Shown here piece after piece: positions 25,858 through 35,470 of a DNA stretch of 64,000 nt. The stretch is from Streptomyces agglomeratus (GTDB lineage: Bacteria; Actinomycetota; Actinomycetes; Streptomycetales; Streptomycetaceae): positions 496,001-560,000 of the forward strand of contig NZ_MEHJ01000002.1 in the NCBI RefSeq assembly GCF_001746415.1, in the 5' to 3' direction. How positions within the stretch are numbered: position 1 is the first letter of the stretch; each line of letters begins with the position of its first letter. The position numbers and the translations under genes were made by a program. The notes beneath the pieces were generated by a model. The model was not told the origin of the DNA, did no database searches, and saw only the letters and a program-made list of their open reading frames with translations.

Positions 25858-27038
25858 GCGGACACCGCCATGAGCGCGTCGTCCAGGCATAGTCGCCACC
25901 AGGTCCGCGCGGGCGTCCGTGAGGCCATCGTCGCGCTGGCGTGCTCCAGCATCTGGCACACCGCCCCGGCACGTGTGACCACGGCGGCGCCATGCGCGGA
26001 CAGCGGCAGGCCGGGAGGGGCGGTGAGGTAGGTGGACAGGATGTTGGTGGTGTCCATCAGCCACAGCAGCACGAGCTGTCGCAGCCACGCGTCACGGTCG
26101 GCCTCGTCCACGCGGGCGTTCAGTGCGGCAACGAACGCCGCGATCCCCGACAGCACGGCGCGGGCATCGTGAGGCGTCGGCGGGCAGCAGACCAGGTTCA
26201 GCACCGTACGAGACATCAGTTTCGCGGCGTCCGCGCATGGGCGTCCGCGCTGCAGGCCGGGGTCGAGGAAGGCCACCGGCCCGTCCGGGCCGTCCGGGAA
26301 GTGGGCGTGCTCCGGCTTCAAGTCGCCGAAGATGACCCGCTGGTTCGGGGCGGGGGCGATCTTCGCTTTGCGTAGCCGGGAGGCCACGGCCGTCAGTACG
26401 TCCCCGTGCCCGGTCTGGTTCACGTAGCTGCTGCCGCTTATGCCGTTGAACTTGCGCAGGAAGGTCCCGCTGATCGAGCGCTCCCCGATCGGTGCACGGT
26501 CCACACGGGCGGCGACCCCGGGCCGCCGCAGACCGGTGGCGAGTTCGTCGACGACGCGACCGAGCAGGTCGGCCGTACGGTGCGGTTCCCGCAGGATCAG
26601 ATCGGCCAGGGAGGGGCCGGTCACGGGCTCGGTGAACAGCACTCCACTCGCGTACCCGGCAACCTTCGGTACCCGTAGCCGTGCCGGTCCAGCCAGAGTC
26701 TTCAGCTGAAGGACCTCCCGCCGCAGCAGCGACCCGGGCGACGCCGCGTAGGCGGCCTGCGCGGCCTTCACGCTCTCCCAGTCGCCGCACACGCCCCGCA
26801 GCACCGACACCAGGGAGACACCCAGGATGCTGACCTTCGCGAACAGCGGCCGGCCGTCGACCTCCACCCTTTGCACGTAGCTGGTGACGCTGGGGGCGAC
26901 CTCTCCCAGCCGTATGACCGCAGCAGGCCACAGGGCTTCAGCGGCCTTCACGGTCTGCCCGGCCGCGTACGACAGCACCGCCTCAGCAGGGGGCGGCATC
27001 AGCACAGCGCCCCTCGCGGCAGTGACGGTTTGGGCCAT
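25854..27038 (-). CDS. Phosphotransferase/kinase-like protein
   Basis: 394 residues. The segment QRVIFGDLKPEHAHFPD with VAFLDPGLQRG resembles the HGDLHxxN ... xxxIDF catalytic loop and metal-binding loop of APH/choline-kinase-type phosphotransferases, with Phe replacing the usual first His. ADLLGRVVDELATGLRRPGV and VLFTEPVTGPSLADLI fit the kinase hinge region. The ATG at 27038 follows a strong AAGGAGGAA site, so it is the operon's first gene. Substrate unknown; probably a small molecule. It is coupled to the dehydrogenase gene. Confidence 0.7.
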   Translation of the reverse strand: MAQTVTAARGAVLMPPPAEAVLSYAAGQTVKAAEALWPAAVIRLGEVAPSVTSYVQRVEVDGRPLFAKVSILGVSLVSVLRGVCGDWESVKAAQAAYAASPGSLLRREVLQLKTLAGPARLRVPKVAGYASGVLFTEPVTGPSLADLILREPHRTADLLGRVVDELATGLRRPGVAARVDRAPIGERSISGTFLRKFNGISGSSYVNQTGHGDVLTAVASRLRKAKIAPAPNQRVIFGDLKPEHAHFPDGPDGPVAFLDPGLQRGRPCADAAKLMSRTVLNLVCCPPTPHDARAVLSGIAAFVAALNARVDEADRDAWLRQLVLLWLMDTTNILSTYLTAPPGLPLSAHGAAVVTRAGAVCQMLEHASATMASRTPARTWWRLCLDDALMAVSA

Positions 27039-27264
27039 AGGGTTCCTCCTTCGGCCATGCGGACGCTGACGCGTCCGCGGAATGTCGAGAGCCGACTCGG
27101 GTCCGGGAGAAGGCTGGTGAGGCCCGCCCCGTGGTCGGCGTCGCCCATTCAACGGCGGGGCATACCAGGGTTGCGGGGCCAGAAATGGGTGCGTTTCCCC
27201 GGCGGGGGGCCACACCGGGGGGCCACCATGGGAATCCGGCCGTGCGACACCAAAGGGGCGCCCC
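27039..27264. promoter_or_regulatory. Divergent promoter region
   Basis: A 226-bp gap between the kinase operon (minus) and the XRE regulator (plus). It must hold both promoters and probably the regulator's operator. I could not identify reliable -35/-10 boxes or a dyad by eye. Confidence 0.35.
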
Positions 27265-28518
27265 ATGATGAGTCCGGACGGGATCGGCACTCTGTTACGG
27301 AGCCTCCGTAAGCAGGCATGCCGGACCCGACAGGAGCAAGCTCTGCGCATGGAGGACGCCCAAGGCGGCGGCTGGTTCGACCCGGACAACCTCAAACGGT
27401 GGGAAAGCGAGCGGCGGTTACCCACCCCCGTATGGCACGAGACGATCGCCCGCGCCTACGGCCTGACGGTCGGCGACGTACGCCGTGCTGTCGCCGCATC
27501 ACGGCAGCACCGACGCAGCCAGGGCAGCAAGGAGGACGAGGACGTGAACCGACGCAAGTTCATAGGAGCAGCAGCCGCCGCCGTAGGCGCGAGCGCGCTC
27601 CCCGGCATCGCACAGGCCCGCGAGGGAATCGACGGCGCCCTCGCCGGTACCGGCACCGGTGACCTCGCCTACCTGGAATCCGCTTTCGAGCGCCACCGCG
27701 GCGGGTACCGAGGCCGCTCACCCCACACTGTCCTCGCCGAGATGCAAAGTGACCTCGACCTGTTGCGTGAGATCCTCAGCCGCCCCCACCCGGCCAAGGC
27801 GCGCGCCGACCTTGCCCGCACCGCCGCAGGCATCGCCGGACTCGTGGCGATCATCCAGCACGACCGAGGTGACGAGCGCGACGCCTTCCGGTGGTTCACC
27901 ACCGCCGAGCGGGCCGCCCGCGAATCCGGCGACCGCCGCATGACCGCATGGGTCCTGGCCCGGCACGCCATGGTGCCGCTCAACTACGGCGCCCCCACAG
28001 CGGCCGCACGCCTCGCCGCCCAGGCCCGCCGAGAAGCCGGGCAAGTACCCACCGCGGCGGCCGCGCTGGCTGCGGCAGTCAGCGCCCGGTCCCTCGCCGC
28101 CATGGGCGACAAGGCCGGAGCAGCCAAGGTGGTCGAAGCCGTGCGCACCTTGGCCGAACGCCTCGACGGCCCCGAAAGCGCCGACACCTGGTTCGGCTAC
28201 CCGCTCCAGAAACACCATGTGCACCTCTCCCAGGCGTACACACTGCTCGGCAACACCTCGGCCGCCTACGCCGCGCAAGGCAACGCCCTCGAACTCACGG
28301 ACACGCCGTCAGTGATGACCCGGGCCTTGCTGGAGATGGATACCGCAATCTGCCTCCGCCTTGAGGGAGACCCGAGCGCAGCAGCGGACATGGCGACCGA
28401 GACGTTCGAGCGACTGCCAGCCAGCTACCGCACCGGCCTGATCCGCTCCCGCGCGGCTGGCCTCCACCGCCAGCTCGCCGGCCGAGACCGCGACCAGCTC
28501 GGAGACGTCCTCAGGTAG
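27265..28518 (+). CDS. XRE-type regulator with TPR-like C-terminus
   Basis: 417 residues. Residues 1-70 form a helix-turn-helix of the kind found in Streptomyces XRE/TPR regulators (IGTLLRSLRKQACRTRQEQA, LKRWESERRLPTPVWHETI). An Arg-rich hydrophobic stretch follows (NRRKFIGAAAAAVGASALPG) that looks like a Tat signal but is common inside this family. The rest is tetratricopeptide-like helices (FRWFTTAERAARESGDRRM, AYTLLGNTSAAYAAQGNAL). An AAAGGGG site precedes the ATG. It is divergent from the kinase/dehydrogenase/HprK-like operon and probably controls it. Confidence 0.8.
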   Translation: MMSPDGIGTLLRSLRKQACRTRQEQALRMEDAQGGGWFDPDNLKRWESERRLPTPVWHETIARAYGLTVGDVRRAVAASRQHRRSQGSKEDEDVNRRKFIGAAAAAVGASALPGIAQAREGIDGALAGTGTGDLAYLESAFERHRGGYRGRSPHTVLAEMQSDLDLLREILSRPHPAKARADLARTAAGIAGLVAIIQHDRGDERDAFRWFTTAERAARESGDRRMTAWVLARHAMVPLNYGAPTAAARLAAQARREAGQVPTAAAALAAAVSARSLAAMGDKAGAAKVVEAVRTLAERLDGPESADTWFGYPLQKHHVHLSQAYTLLGNTSAAYAAQGNALELTDTPSVMTRALLEMDTAICLRLEGDPSAAADMATETFERLPASYRTGLIRSRAAGLHRQLAGRDRDQLGDVLR

Positions 28519-28637
28519 CTGGGACACAGAGGCGGTGCCGAGGGGCATCGATTTTGCGATGAACCGCACCACCCGGGCGGGTGAGCAGCCCGGCGTCTTG
28601 GGCAACCTGCGGCCCATACAGCGCTATCCATACGTTC

Positions 28638-29020
28638 GTGATCAAGAACCTGCTGCGCGCCGCTACGGCCGCCACGCTCGCCATCCTGCCCGTCACCATG
28701 TCCCCGTCGGCGCATGCCGCCGAGACACTTCCGCTCAGCGTCGCGGTTGACCAGCTCGGCCTCGCCGATGAATCCCGCGAGGGGTACACGCGCGACAAGT
28801 TCCGCCACTGGAACGCCGGGCAGAACCCTTCGGACGGCTGCAACACCCGCAACGAGGTCCTGATTGCCGAGGCAGTTGAGCCGCCGACCGCCGGCCCCCG
28901 GGTGCAAGCTGACCGGCGGCACCTGGTGGTCGTACTACGACGCGACCACGGTGTCCGGCCCCTCCGGCCTCGACATCGACCACATGGTTCCCCTCGCCGA
29001 ATCGTGGGACTCCGGCGCAG
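28638..29020 (+). pseudogene. Secreted HNH-type nuclease, frameshifted and truncated
   Basis: From the GTG at 28638 a signal peptide (VIKNLLRAATAATLAILPVT ... AHA) leads into REGYTRDKFRHWNAGQNPSDGCNTRNEVL. The frame then shifts at a C run (28895-28899, one C too many) and the next frame continues [19 protein letters not shown] and [25 protein letters not shown] is the HNH catalytic core of secreted DUF1524-type nucleases. Normal members continue for about 80 more residues; here homology stops after DSGA at about 29020. The truncation is real even if the frameshift is a sequencing error. Confidence 0.72.
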
Positions 29021-29216
29021 CAGGCGGAGCAGCGGCAGCGCGACCGCGACGGGTGCGAATCGCGCATGTCCGGAGTCACTCGGGACCAAGCCGCGCCGGT
29101 ACTGCTCCCCCAACTGCCGGCAGCGGGCGTATGAGGAACGGAAGCAGAGGGAAGCGATCGTTGCCGTAGTTGCCGCAGCTGTCGCTCGGGGAACAACGTC
29201 ACGTGACAGCAAGTGA
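29021..29216 (+). pseudogene. Remnant of a small zinc-finger protein
   Basis: Directly after the truncated HNH gene, one frame reads QRQRDRDGC and another reads [29 protein letters not shown], ending at 29216. The C..C...[12 protein letters not shown] pattern is typical of short actinobacterial zinc-ribbon proteins. The front half is missing and the frames differ, so this is a relic fused by recombination to the HNH gene. Confidence 0.45.
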
Positions 29217-29429
29217 GAATGTCGTGCGGTGTTCCTGCCCGCGGCCTTAGCTCCCGGTATGAGCGGCGCGAGACCGAGCATTCGCCGCTCCGCGTGGCCT
29301 CCCTCGCACGCAGCTCCGCCCGATACGGCCGCATGTGAAGGATCACCCGTAGTGGGTGGGACCTCGACTGCTGACCCAAGACCCACTTTCACCAGGCTGC
29401 AAGCGGAACAACGGTCGCATGCCCGAGCG

Positions 29430-30581
29430 CTACGTAACGACTCGACGGGCCAGCAACAGCTTCCCGAGATTGTTGAGGGGCACCACCTCGACCACGCGGC
29501 CGGTGCCGGGCGCGTGCACGATCAGCCCTCCCCCGATGGCCATGGCCACATGCTCAGGCCGGGCTGCATTGCCTTCGGTGAAGACGAGATCACCCGGTTG
29601 CAAATTGCTCGTCGGCACGGCGCGCCCCTCGTTGACCTGGCTGTAGGTGCTGCGGGAGATCTCGATGCCGGCCACTCCGTATGCGCGCTGCATCAGAGAG
29701 GAGCAGTCGCAGCGGTCTCTGGGGTTTCCGCTGTGGGGGTTGGTGCAGGTGCCGCCCCATTGGTAGGGCGTGCCGAGCTGGCCAAGGGCCCAGCGGATCG
29801 CGTTTCGCGCTGGCATGGGAGCGGTGACGGGGATTTGGTATCCCTCGGGGAGCGTCCCTGGTGGGATGTCTCCGTAGTCCGTGTCGGCTTGGTGCGTGCA
29901 GTCGGCCGTCCCGTAGTCGCCGGCCAGTGGGGCGCCCGCCGCTGCTGCGCCGAGGGTGGGTGCGATGGCCTGCTGCAGCGCGGTGGCCAGCGGCTCGTGC
30001 TTGGCGTACGCGTCCGGGAATCCTGACTTCTGCACTTCCTGGGAGGCGACAGTGACCGGCATCTGCTCCCAGCCGTCCACTGATTTCAGGGCGTTGTAGA
30101 ACTTCGTGGATGCGTACACCGGGTCGAGAATCTGATCGCGGGTGCCCCAGCCCTGGGAGGGGCGCTGCTGGAAGAGGCCGACGCTGTCGCGGTCGCCGTA
30201 GGGCAGGTTTCGCAGGGTGGATTCCTGCATGGCGGTGGCCAGGGCGATGACCTGCCCCTTGGCGGGAATCTTCATCTGTACGCCGGTCGCCACGATCACA
30301 CGGGCATTGGGGATCTGCTCCTGAGGCAGAGACAGGCCAGACACCTTGATGTCGCTGGTACTGCCGACGAGAACGGCTTTCACCTGCTCGGCTACCTGGG
30401 CCGTGTCGACGTCCATGCCCGCGGCCCCGCCCGCGGCGCAGCTGGCACGGTTGCGGGCGGCCGCCTCCGCATCCGTCTGGACGATACCGGTGACGTGTGC
30501 GGCAATCGCCGCCATGAGGATGATCCCAAGCACGATCAGGCCGGTGCCGCCCGCCAGCCACTTCCTGCGCTCCTTGGTCAT
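29430..30581 (-). CDS. VirB1-like peptidoglycan hydrolase with NlpC/P60 domain
   Basis: 383 residues. An N-terminal membrane helix (GTGLIVLGIILMAAIAAHV) is followed by a lysozyme-like segment (VIALATAMQESTLRNLPYGD, DSVGLFQQRPSQGWG) with the likely catalytic Glu near residue 120. The C-terminal NlpC/P60 domain has Cys293 in DRCDCSSLMQ, His344 in PEHVAMAIG and His356. Such bifunctional proteins locally open peptidoglycan for a conjugation channel. It is the last gene of the type IV secretion operon and overlaps the VirB6-like gene by 4 bp. Confidence 0.88.
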   Translation of the reverse strand: MTKERRKWLAGGTGLIVLGIILMAAIAAHVTGIVQTDAEAAARNRASCAAGGAAGMDVDTAQVAEQVKAVLVGSTSDIKVSGLSLPQEQIPNARVIVATGVQMKIPAKGQVIALATAMQESTLRNLPYGDRDSVGLFQQRPSQGWGTRDQILDPVYASTKFYNALKSVDGWEQMPVTVASQEVQKSGFPDAYAKHEPLATALQQAIAPTLGAAAAGAPLAGDYGTADCTHQADTDYGDIPPGTLPEGYQIPVTAPMPARNAIRWALGQLGTPYQWGGTCTNPHSGNPRDRCDCSSLMQRAYGVAGIEISRSTYSQVNEGRAVPTSNLQPGDLVFTEGNAARPEHVAMAIGGGLIVHAPGTGRVVEVVPLNNLGKLLLARRVVT

Positions 30582-32929
30582 GAGGAACTCCGCGGCGGTG
30601 TACGACGCCTGGCGAGCGCCTGCGCTTCGCGGCTGTCGAGCCAGGCCGCGAAGCCCCCGGGCCCCTGAGCCCCCCGATGAGGCTGCTCGTTCAGCGGCGG
30701 CTGCTGTGCCGGCTGATTCCGCCGGGACGAGTTGGGTTGTGTGCGAGCAGGGCGCGTGCGCGACGTAGAGCGCTGCCCGGCGGACTGGACCGGACCAGGG
30801 CGGGGCGCATTACCGGTGGGCTGTGCTTGGCGGCCTTGCTGGTGGCGGCGCGTGGTGGCATCCATAGCCCGCAGACGCCGGTTACGCCTACCGTTCGGCC
30901 CCGCCGACGGGCGCGGCTGGGTCCGGGGGCGAGGCGTGGGAATAGGAGCGGGAGGGGAAGGGGGCGGCTGTGTGGGGCGGCTGGGCACCGGCCGCTGCAT
31001 CTGCGACTGGTATCCCGCTCGATGGGCCTGGTGGCCGGCTGGTCGCCGGGCTGGCGGGCGTCGGCGCCCGCCGCGGCCACCGGTGTTGATGCGGCTCATG
31101 AGCGCTGTGGCGCCGACGGCCTGCGGCATGGCGTAGCCAACGGCGGCGAGCGGATTGCCATGGGCGAGGGAGACGCCGACCAGCGCACCCCGCACGATGC
31201 CACGTGCGGTGGTCCTGCCGATGTGCCGGTTCTTTGGGACTGTTGAGGAGGCAGGCGGGCTGAAGGCGGAGCCGTGGGTGCCGCCGACGCGGCCGGCGGA
31301 CAGCTTTCCTCGGAAGTTCGCGGCAGTCTGTTTCGAGCCCGCGGCGAGCTCCTTGCGCTTCTTGAGCGCTCCGATGCATACGAGGTCCACGACCAGGAAC
31401 CGCAGCGTCAGTTCCCTGCCCCAGTCCTCCTGTGCCGGGTCGAGGACGGCTTGGATGATGATGATGAAGACGGCCAGGGCGATGACGGATGTGAGCATCT
31501 GTCCCAGTGAGCGCAGGACGGAAGCGGCCCAGTCCCAGAGGAACGCGCGGCCGGCGCCGGGGATGGTGCCGGCGATGAGAGCAGGCTCGCCGCGGATGGC
31601 GTCCCAGGCGATGCGGCACTGCGCGACCAGGAAGCTGCCGGCGAGGCCGGAGACGATGACAGTGACGATGCCGGCGGCGATCAGCAGGAAGAAGGCGCCG
31701 CCGACCTTGTCCATGGAGGCCTTCTTCGCCGCGCCGACGTCCCCGGGAACGCACTTGGCTTCGAAGGCCTCCATGGGCGGGTCGCCGAAGTGGTCGATCG
31801 CCCAGCGCGTGGACATGTCGATCTGCGTGTTGTACCAGCCGGCGATTCCGCCCCCGCTGGGGTCGATGTACTCGGACAGGCCCGTGAGGTCCTTGAGCTT
31901 GTTGGTGCGGGAGTGAACCTGGCGGTCGAAGGCCAGCTGCTCAAGCCGGGTGTCGGCGTACTCGGCCGCGCACTTGCCTTCGAAGACGCGCCCGTACTGC
32001 AGCAGCATGGCCGGCTTGACGATGAAGGCGTCGGTCAGTGCGTCGGTCAGCGGCCGCGACAAGGTGTTGCCGGTGGCTTCGGTGGTGACCCCGTTGTCGG
32101 ACTGCGGTGTCGCGGGGTTGGCGTCCAGGATGATGTCGGCCACCTCCAGGGCCAGGCCACGGGTCACCGCGATGGCACCGTCTTCCTCTCCCAGCAGCGT
32201 CTGCGGGGTGGAGGACAGGAGCGTGGTGGTCAGTGCCGCCAAGAGGATGGACAGGGCGGCATCGCCCCAGCCTTTGGCTTTGTCACCGAAGAAGATCCGG
32301 GCGACGCAGATGATGGCGCACACCGACAGGAACAGGGTGGGCAGGCCCATCTCCAGAATCACGCGCGTGTGCAGGGAGTTGGCGACCGACAACACGGGGG
32401 CGAGCAGCAGTTTGGCCAGGCCGAAGGACAGGGCCCAGGCGATGAGCCAGCAGCAGAACGCGATCAGCCACTTGGTGACCATGAAGCACAGCTCGGTGAG
32501 CAGGTTCTGGATGCCCAGGTCCCAATCGAGCAGACCGCCGGTGTCGGACTTGACGGTATAGACGCTGATCGGCAGGCCGTTGGAGTCGGTGACGTTGAAG
32601 ACCCCGAGAACACCGCCTTCGTCCGGCAGCAGCTTGCGCAGCCGTTCCTTCTCCTGCTCGAGCAATTCCTGCTGCGCCGCCTTCGACAGACGCTCGCTCT
32701 GCTCGCGCATGACCTCCTCGATTGCCTCGATTTCTTCCGGCGTCGGGGTGCGCTGCCCAGGTGCCGTCGGCACGCTCGGCGACGGGGTCGGCGTGGGCTC
32801 CGCATGGGCGGGCAGTGAGGTGAGCAGGGTGAATGCCGTGGCGGCGAGCGCGGCGACCAGCAGGGCCAGGCGCAGCCGCGCTGAGCCGAGGATCCGCAGC
32901 CACAGCCGCCAGGTCGAGGGCCGGGTCAT
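30578..32929 (-). CDS. VirB6/TrbL-like polytopic membrane protein
   Basis: About 783 residues. A signal-like segment (LALLVAALAATAFTLLTSL) and a Pro/Thr spacer precede an acidic coiled region (EEIEAIEEVMREQSERLS). Then come several membrane helices: WLIAFCCWLIAWALSF, LPTLFLSVCAIICVARIFF, AFFLLIAAGIVTVIVSGLAG and ALAVFIIIIQAVLD. The last 200 residues are Pro/Arg/Gln-rich and likely disordered. This matches channel proteins of Gram-positive conjugation systems. The start at 32929 overlaps the VirB4 stop; an ATG at 33043 is open but lies inside virB4. Confidence 0.8.
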   Translation of the reverse strand: MTRPSTWRLWLRILGSARLRLALLVAALAATAFTLLTSLPAHAEPTPTPSPSVPTAPGQRTPTPEEIEAIEEVMREQSERLSKAAQQELLEQEKERLRKLLPDEGGVLGVFNVTDSNGLPISVYTVKSDTGGLLDWDLGIQNLLTELCFMVTKWLIAFCCWLIAWALSFGLAKLLLAPVLSVANSLHTRVILEMGLPTLFLSVCAIICVARIFFGDKAKGWGDAALSILLAALTTTLLSSTPQTLLGEEDGAIAVTRGLALEVADIILDANPATPQSDNGVTTEATGNTLSRPLTDALTDAFIVKPAMLLQYGRVFEGKCAAEYADTRLEQLAFDRQVHSRTNKLKDLTGLSEYIDPSGGGIAGWYNTQIDMSTRWAIDHFGDPPMEAFEAKCVPGDVGAAKKASMDKVGGAFFLLIAAGIVTVIVSGLAGSFLVAQCRIAWDAIRGEPALIAGTIPGAGRAFLWDWAASVLRSLGQMLTSVIALAVFIIIIQAVLDPAQEDWGRELTLRFLVVDLVCIGALKKRKELAAGSKQTAANFRGKLSAGRVGGTHGSAFSPPASSTVPKNRHIGRTTARGIVRGALVGVSLAHGNPLAAVGYAMPQAVGATALMSRINTGGRGGRRRPPARRPAGHQAHRAGYQSQMQRPVPSRPTQPPPSPPAPIPTPRPRTQPRPSAGPNGRRNRRLRAMDATTRRHQQGRQAQPTGNAPRPGPVQSAGQRSTSRTRPARTQPNSSRRNQPAQQPPLNEQPHRGAQGPGGFAAWLDSREAQALARRRTPPRSSS

Positions 32930-35469
32930 GCGGCGGTCCGGTAGTTGGTGGGGGTGGTGTGGATGACGCGCATGATGGCCGCGTCCATGGGGATGAGGAC
33001 CTTCATCAGGCCGATGCGGCCGGCGAGATCGCGGTAGAGGCACTCGCCCGCCCGGGCCAGCTTCTCCTCGTCGGGCAGGTCGATTGGGGACAGGCCTGCG
33101 GTGACCAGGTCGAGCATGTCGGCGTCGGTGGCATCAACGCCGAGAAACTGAAGGCCTCGTGAGGCCAGCGTGCGAGTGGTCTGGCGGAAGAGGAGCCGGT
33201 GCGGGATCAGGCCACGGATGATGGCGCCCTTCTCGCTGTCGGCCGGCCCGATGTCGTACGGGTCGTGACTGCCCACGTAGGCGGCGGCGTTGTGCTTTCG
33301 GCCGTCGCGCATGAGCTCGAGCAGCAGCTCCAGGCCCTCGTCCGAGCTGGTCAGCCACCAGCATTCGTCGAAGACCGCGACGCCGAACTCCTCCTTGTTC
33401 TTCATGACCGTCTCGCGCGCAACGGCGGCGATCAGGTACATCAAGGAGCGGCCCAGGACCTTCTCGAACTCCAGACGCTCGATGCGGTGCTCGGAGGCCA
33501 GCTCGCTCTTCTTCGGCAGCGCGAGGGAGTTGACGAGGAAGACGACAGAGTCGGCGCGGGCCGTGTCCACGACGGGCAGCGTGTCGTCGAAGACGACTGC
33601 GGCGAGGTCCTTGCGGGCGACAGCCTTGAGCTTGCGGGCCAGGTTGCGGGCGGACGTGTCCTCGCCGCCGCGCGCAGTGAGCTCATCGACCAGGGCGCGC
33701 ATGGAGGGCTCCGGGCGCTCCAGGACGGCTTGGACCGCCTCCGACAGGGCGACGCCCTCCAGGTCCATCGGCCTGACGCCGAGCAGCAGCGTCAGGAACG
33801 ACTCGCAGAAACGGGCCGCGACCTTCGGGCTGTCCTGGACGTACAACCGCAGTGGGTCGAGAGAGACTTCGGCGCTCTGGTCGATGCGGATCACCTGGGT
33901 GGTGCCGGGGCATGCCTTCGCGAATCGGGCCCACTCCTCTTCCTTGGTGCGGTCGACGATGACGGCGCGGCCGCGGCTGTCCGGCTTGCCGGGCTGGTGG
34001 CCGCGAGCGAGGACGCTGTACACGGCGGACTTCAGACCGACGGACTTGCCGGCGCCGAGCTCGCCGATGAAAGCCATGGAGGCGCTGGCGTTCTCACGGG
34101 GGCCGCGGGCCGGGTCGACCATGACGGGGCGGGCGCCGCCGGAGGCTAGCTGCAGGCCGAACAGGCCGCCGCGCTCGTCGCCGAGTTGGGACCCGCACCA
34201 GGGCATGGCCATCGCGAAGTCCCGGGCGAGCAGGTACTGGGCGTACCCGGTCATCACCCTGGGGGTGCGGCAGCCGGGCAGCATGGCGTGCCACAGGCTG
34301 GTCTGCTCCCCCACGGGCCGGGAGAACGTGTAGTCGGTTGCGCCGAAGTCGGATGCGAGGGCGGCCGCGCGGTCCTGGGCGTCGTCGGGTGTGGTGCCCC
34401 AGACAGCGAGGGTGACCATGGCGCGGATCTCGACCTCACGTGCCGAGGCCGTGAGCCGGTCACGGAACTCGTCGTTGTCGGCCTCGTGCTTCGCGATCGA
34501 GGAGGGCGGGCCGGCCGGATCGCCCTGGTACTCAGCCGCCTGCGCCTTCAAGTGCCGGGCTCGCTTGCGGGTTTTGGCCTCGGCTTTGGAACCGGGGGTG
34601 ATGACCAGGCGCGCGGTCCAGTCGACCGGGTAGGCCAGATCGTCCAGTTGCTGCAGGTACGCGGCCCCCGGCAGGGCGAAGGCCTCCGGCATCTCGGAGA
34701 GGGCGAGCATGGCCTGGTAGGAGTCACCCCATTCGGAGGAGACCTGCAGGAAGCGGCGATCGAACGGGTTGCCCGGTGCAGCTCGACGCTCGGTGAAGTC
34801 GGCACCGCCCTCGGCGAGCAGCACATCGCCCAGGGCGGCAACGGTGCGGCCCCGGCCGCGGACCTTGGGTTCGGTGCCGTCGGGCAGGAACGGCTCCGCC
34901 AGACCACGCCGGGCACTGTGGCCGTAGATCCACAGGATTTCCGCCTCGGTGGCCCGGCGCATGGTCACGCCGGTCGGCCACTGGGCGTGCATCCGCGCTG
35001 CCTGCTCGCTGCGCCGGTCAATCTCGCCGGTGGTGATGGGGGCGGGCATCAGGCCGAGCTGTAGAGCCACTTCGGCCTTGGCGGCGGAGAAGGCCGACAG
35101 AGCGGCGTCCTTGCGGGACAGCGCAGGGAGCGGGATCGCGAGCCAGTCGGTACGGCCGGTGAGTTCCATGTTCTCGAGCTGGTCCAGCACGGCATGGCCG
35201 AGCCGCTCGTAGCGTGGTGACTTCTTCAAGTCGACATCGGCGACCATGGCGCGGACGACGGCGATCGGGTCGACCTGCGGGCACAGCGACATCAGCATCG
35301 GCTCACCCGTGAGGGACTTGAAGAGCGATTCGAGCGCCTTCAGCCGGCGCTTCTTCGCGGTGGCCGGCGCGTGGGAGTAGTTGGCGGCGGCTACCCGCCA
35401 GATCGCCCAGGTGGTGCCGTGAGTGGTGAAGACGAGGTTGCCTTCGACGTGCCGGATCGGCAGGCGCAT
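32926..35469 (-). CDS. VirB4-type conjugation ATPase
   Basis: 847 residues from MRLPIRHVEGNLVFTTHGTT. Walker A GELGAGKSVG lies at about residues 469-478, then AVIVDRTKEEEW. Walker B VAVFDECWWL is near 697-706 and SHDPYDIG follows. The N-terminal 400 residues form the usual VirB4 domain. It would energise assembly and substrate transfer of the type IV channel. The start at 35469 has GGAGGAGTGAG directly upstream and sits one base from the upstream stop. The open frame to 35715 reads Pro/His-rich sequence and is unlikely to be translated. Confidence 0.9.
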   Translation of the reverse strand: MRLPIRHVEGNLVFTTHGTTWAIWRVAAANYSHAPATAKKRRLKALESLFKSLTGEPMLMSLCPQVDPIAVVRAMVADVDLKKSPRYERLGHAVLDQLENMELTGRTDWLAIPLPALSRKDAALSAFSAAKAEVALQLGLMPAPITTGEIDRRSEQAARMHAQWPTGVTMRRATEAEILWIYGHSARRGLAEPFLPDGTEPKVRGRGRTVAALGDVLLAEGGADFTERRAAPGNPFDRRFLQVSSEWGDSYQAMLALSEMPEAFALPGAAYLQQLDDLAYPVDWTARLVITPGSKAEAKTRKRARHLKAQAAEYQGDPAGPPSSIAKHEADNDEFRDRLTASAREVEIRAMVTLAVWGTTPDDAQDRAAALASDFGATDYTFSRPVGEQTSLWHAMLPGCRTPRVMTGYAQYLLARDFAMAMPWCGSQLGDERGGLFGLQLASGGARPVMVDPARGPRENASASMAFIGELGAGKSVGLKSAVYSVLARGHQPGKPDSRGRAVIVDRTKEEEWARFAKACPGTTQVIRIDQSAEVSLDPLRLYVQDSPKVAARFCESFLTLLLGVRPMDLEGVALSEAVQAVLERPEPSMRALVDELTARGGEDTSARNLARKLKAVARKDLAAVVFDDTLPVVDTARADSVVFLVNSLALPKKSELASEHRIERLEFEKVLGRSLMYLIAAVARETVMKNKEEFGVAVFDECWWLTSSDEGLELLLELMRDGRKHNAAAYVGSHDPYDIGPADSEKGAIIRGLIPHRLLFRQTTRTLASRGLQFLGVDATDADMLDLVTAGLSPIDLPDEEKLARAGECLYRDLAGRIGLMKVLIPMDAAIMRVIHTTPTNYRTAA

Positions 35470-35470
35470 C

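Noticed and set aside
27065..27148. Possible short peptide gene upstream of the kinase operon (MGDADHGAGLTSLLPD...)
   Set aside because: No ribosome site, overlaps the kinase start in another frame, and no leader/core pattern of a modified peptide.
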